Below are positions 13,013 to 13,381 of a DNA stretch of 13,381 nucleotides, piece by piece (the stretch's first letter is position 1; each line of letters starts with the position of its first letter). This DNA comes from Pirellulales bacterium. GTDB taxonomy: Bacteria > Planctomycetota > Planctomycetia > Pirellulales > JAICIG01. A program made the translations under genes and the position numbers. The notes beneath the pieces are model-generated. The model did not search any database. It worked only from the letters and a program-made list of their open reading frames with translations, and was not told where the DNA came from. The stretch covers positions 1 to 13,381 of the forward strand of contig JAICIG010000209.1 of the NCBI GenBank assembly GCA_025924495.1, written 5' to 3'.

Positions 13013-13381
13013 CTACTTTCCTTCCACCAGTCTTCCGTACATTTCTGGCCGGCGATCGGCAAAGCGGTCGATCTCGTGTTTGCCGGGCACGCGAATCACG
13101 CGTTTGCGGCGGGCTTTGGCGGGATCGATCTCCGCATAGAGAATTGTTTCCTCTTCATGATTCGCAACCGCCAGCAGTTCGCCGCCCGGACCGCAGATTT
13201 TACTCTTGCCGATAAAGCGGAAACCTCGCTCCGCGCCGACGCGGTTGACGGCCATATAGTAAACGTTGTTCTCCATGGCCCGCGTATTGATCACAAAGTC
13301 GGCCGTGCATTCGGCGCCGGGCGGCCAGTTGGTCGGCAACACAATCAGGTCGGCGCCGTCGAGGGCCATCACCCGCGACGC
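13013..13381 (-). CDS. nitrilase-superfamily carbon-nitrogen hydrolase, partial (N-terminus outside window)
   Basis: The frame enters at the right edge ([13 protein letters not shown]) and ends at TAG 13013, giving the last 122 residues. Members hydrolyse amides or nitriles with a Glu-Lys-Cys triad. [18 protein letters not shown] is the segment that follows the catalytic Cys in this family; the Cys, Lys and first Glu lie outside the window. Next come [18 protein letters not shown] (the conserved RAxEN region) and [16 protein letters not shown], the usual FxGxSxIxxPxGxxL strand-turn, then a tail ending in the EID and RVP...R..MYGRL elements. The substrate cannot be told from the C-terminal half. 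It lies 81 bp before the class V enzyme on the same strand and may share a transcript with it, though a hairpin sits between them. Confidence 0.88.
   Translation of the reverse strand, partial: ASRVMALDGADLIVLPTNWPPGAECTADFVINTRAMENNVYYMAVNRVGAERGFRFIGKSKICGPGGELLAVANHEEETILYAEIDPAKARRKRVIRVPGKHEIDRFADRRPEMYGRLVEGK

Overview
The window looks like ordinary chromosomal DNA of a planctomycete (Planctomycetota, perhaps Pirellulales-like). The grounds are its high G+C, many starts with little or no Shine-Dalgarno sequence, a TolC-like protein with long Ala/Pro/Glu linkers, a bacterial copy of the methanofuran-pathway enzyme MfnB, and a 71-residue acidic protein of a kind I associate with planctomycetes. 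This placement is an inference from gene content. I see no rRNA, tRNA, CRISPR array, insertion sequence or phage gene.

Left part (1-4751). A TolC-like efflux-type protein, cut by the left edge, is read leftward. Divergent from it is a 200-residue exported or membrane-anchored protein of unknown role. Then follow three leftward genes: a two-helix membrane protein, mfnB joined to it by a 4-nt ATGA overlap, and the 71-residue protein, which starts at GTG and seems to have its own promoter overlapping the mfnB stop.

Middle (4752-7781). A 210-bp divergent region carries good -10 boxes so close to both start codons that both mRNAs may be leaderless or nearly so. To the right lie a 12-13-helix ion transporter of the NhaD/CitMHS type and, 24 bp later, ribonuclease D.

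Right part (7811-13381, all leftward). In transcription order: the C-terminal part of a nitrilase-superfamily hydrolase (5' end outside), a class V PLP enzyme, a multi-pass membrane protein, and then a three-gene cassette in which every junction is a 4-nt overlap: an FAD/NAD(P)-type flavoprotein, a radical SAM enzyme with five C-terminal cysteines, and a metallophosphoesterase-fold protein.

The cassette is the most interesting content. The phosphoesterase-fold protein has lost exactly the residues that make one of the two metal sites (D-x-H became G-x-Y, and the last His of GHTH became Gly) together with the catalytic His of GNHD, while it keeps the ligands of the other site. That pattern looks like a specialised protein, not decay. 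Its strict coupling to a radical SAM enzyme and a flavoprotein suggests one shared pathway that I cannot name. Several intergenic hairpins, above all the 17/18-nt imperfect inverted repeat just before the class V gene, deserve a check as regulatory elements.
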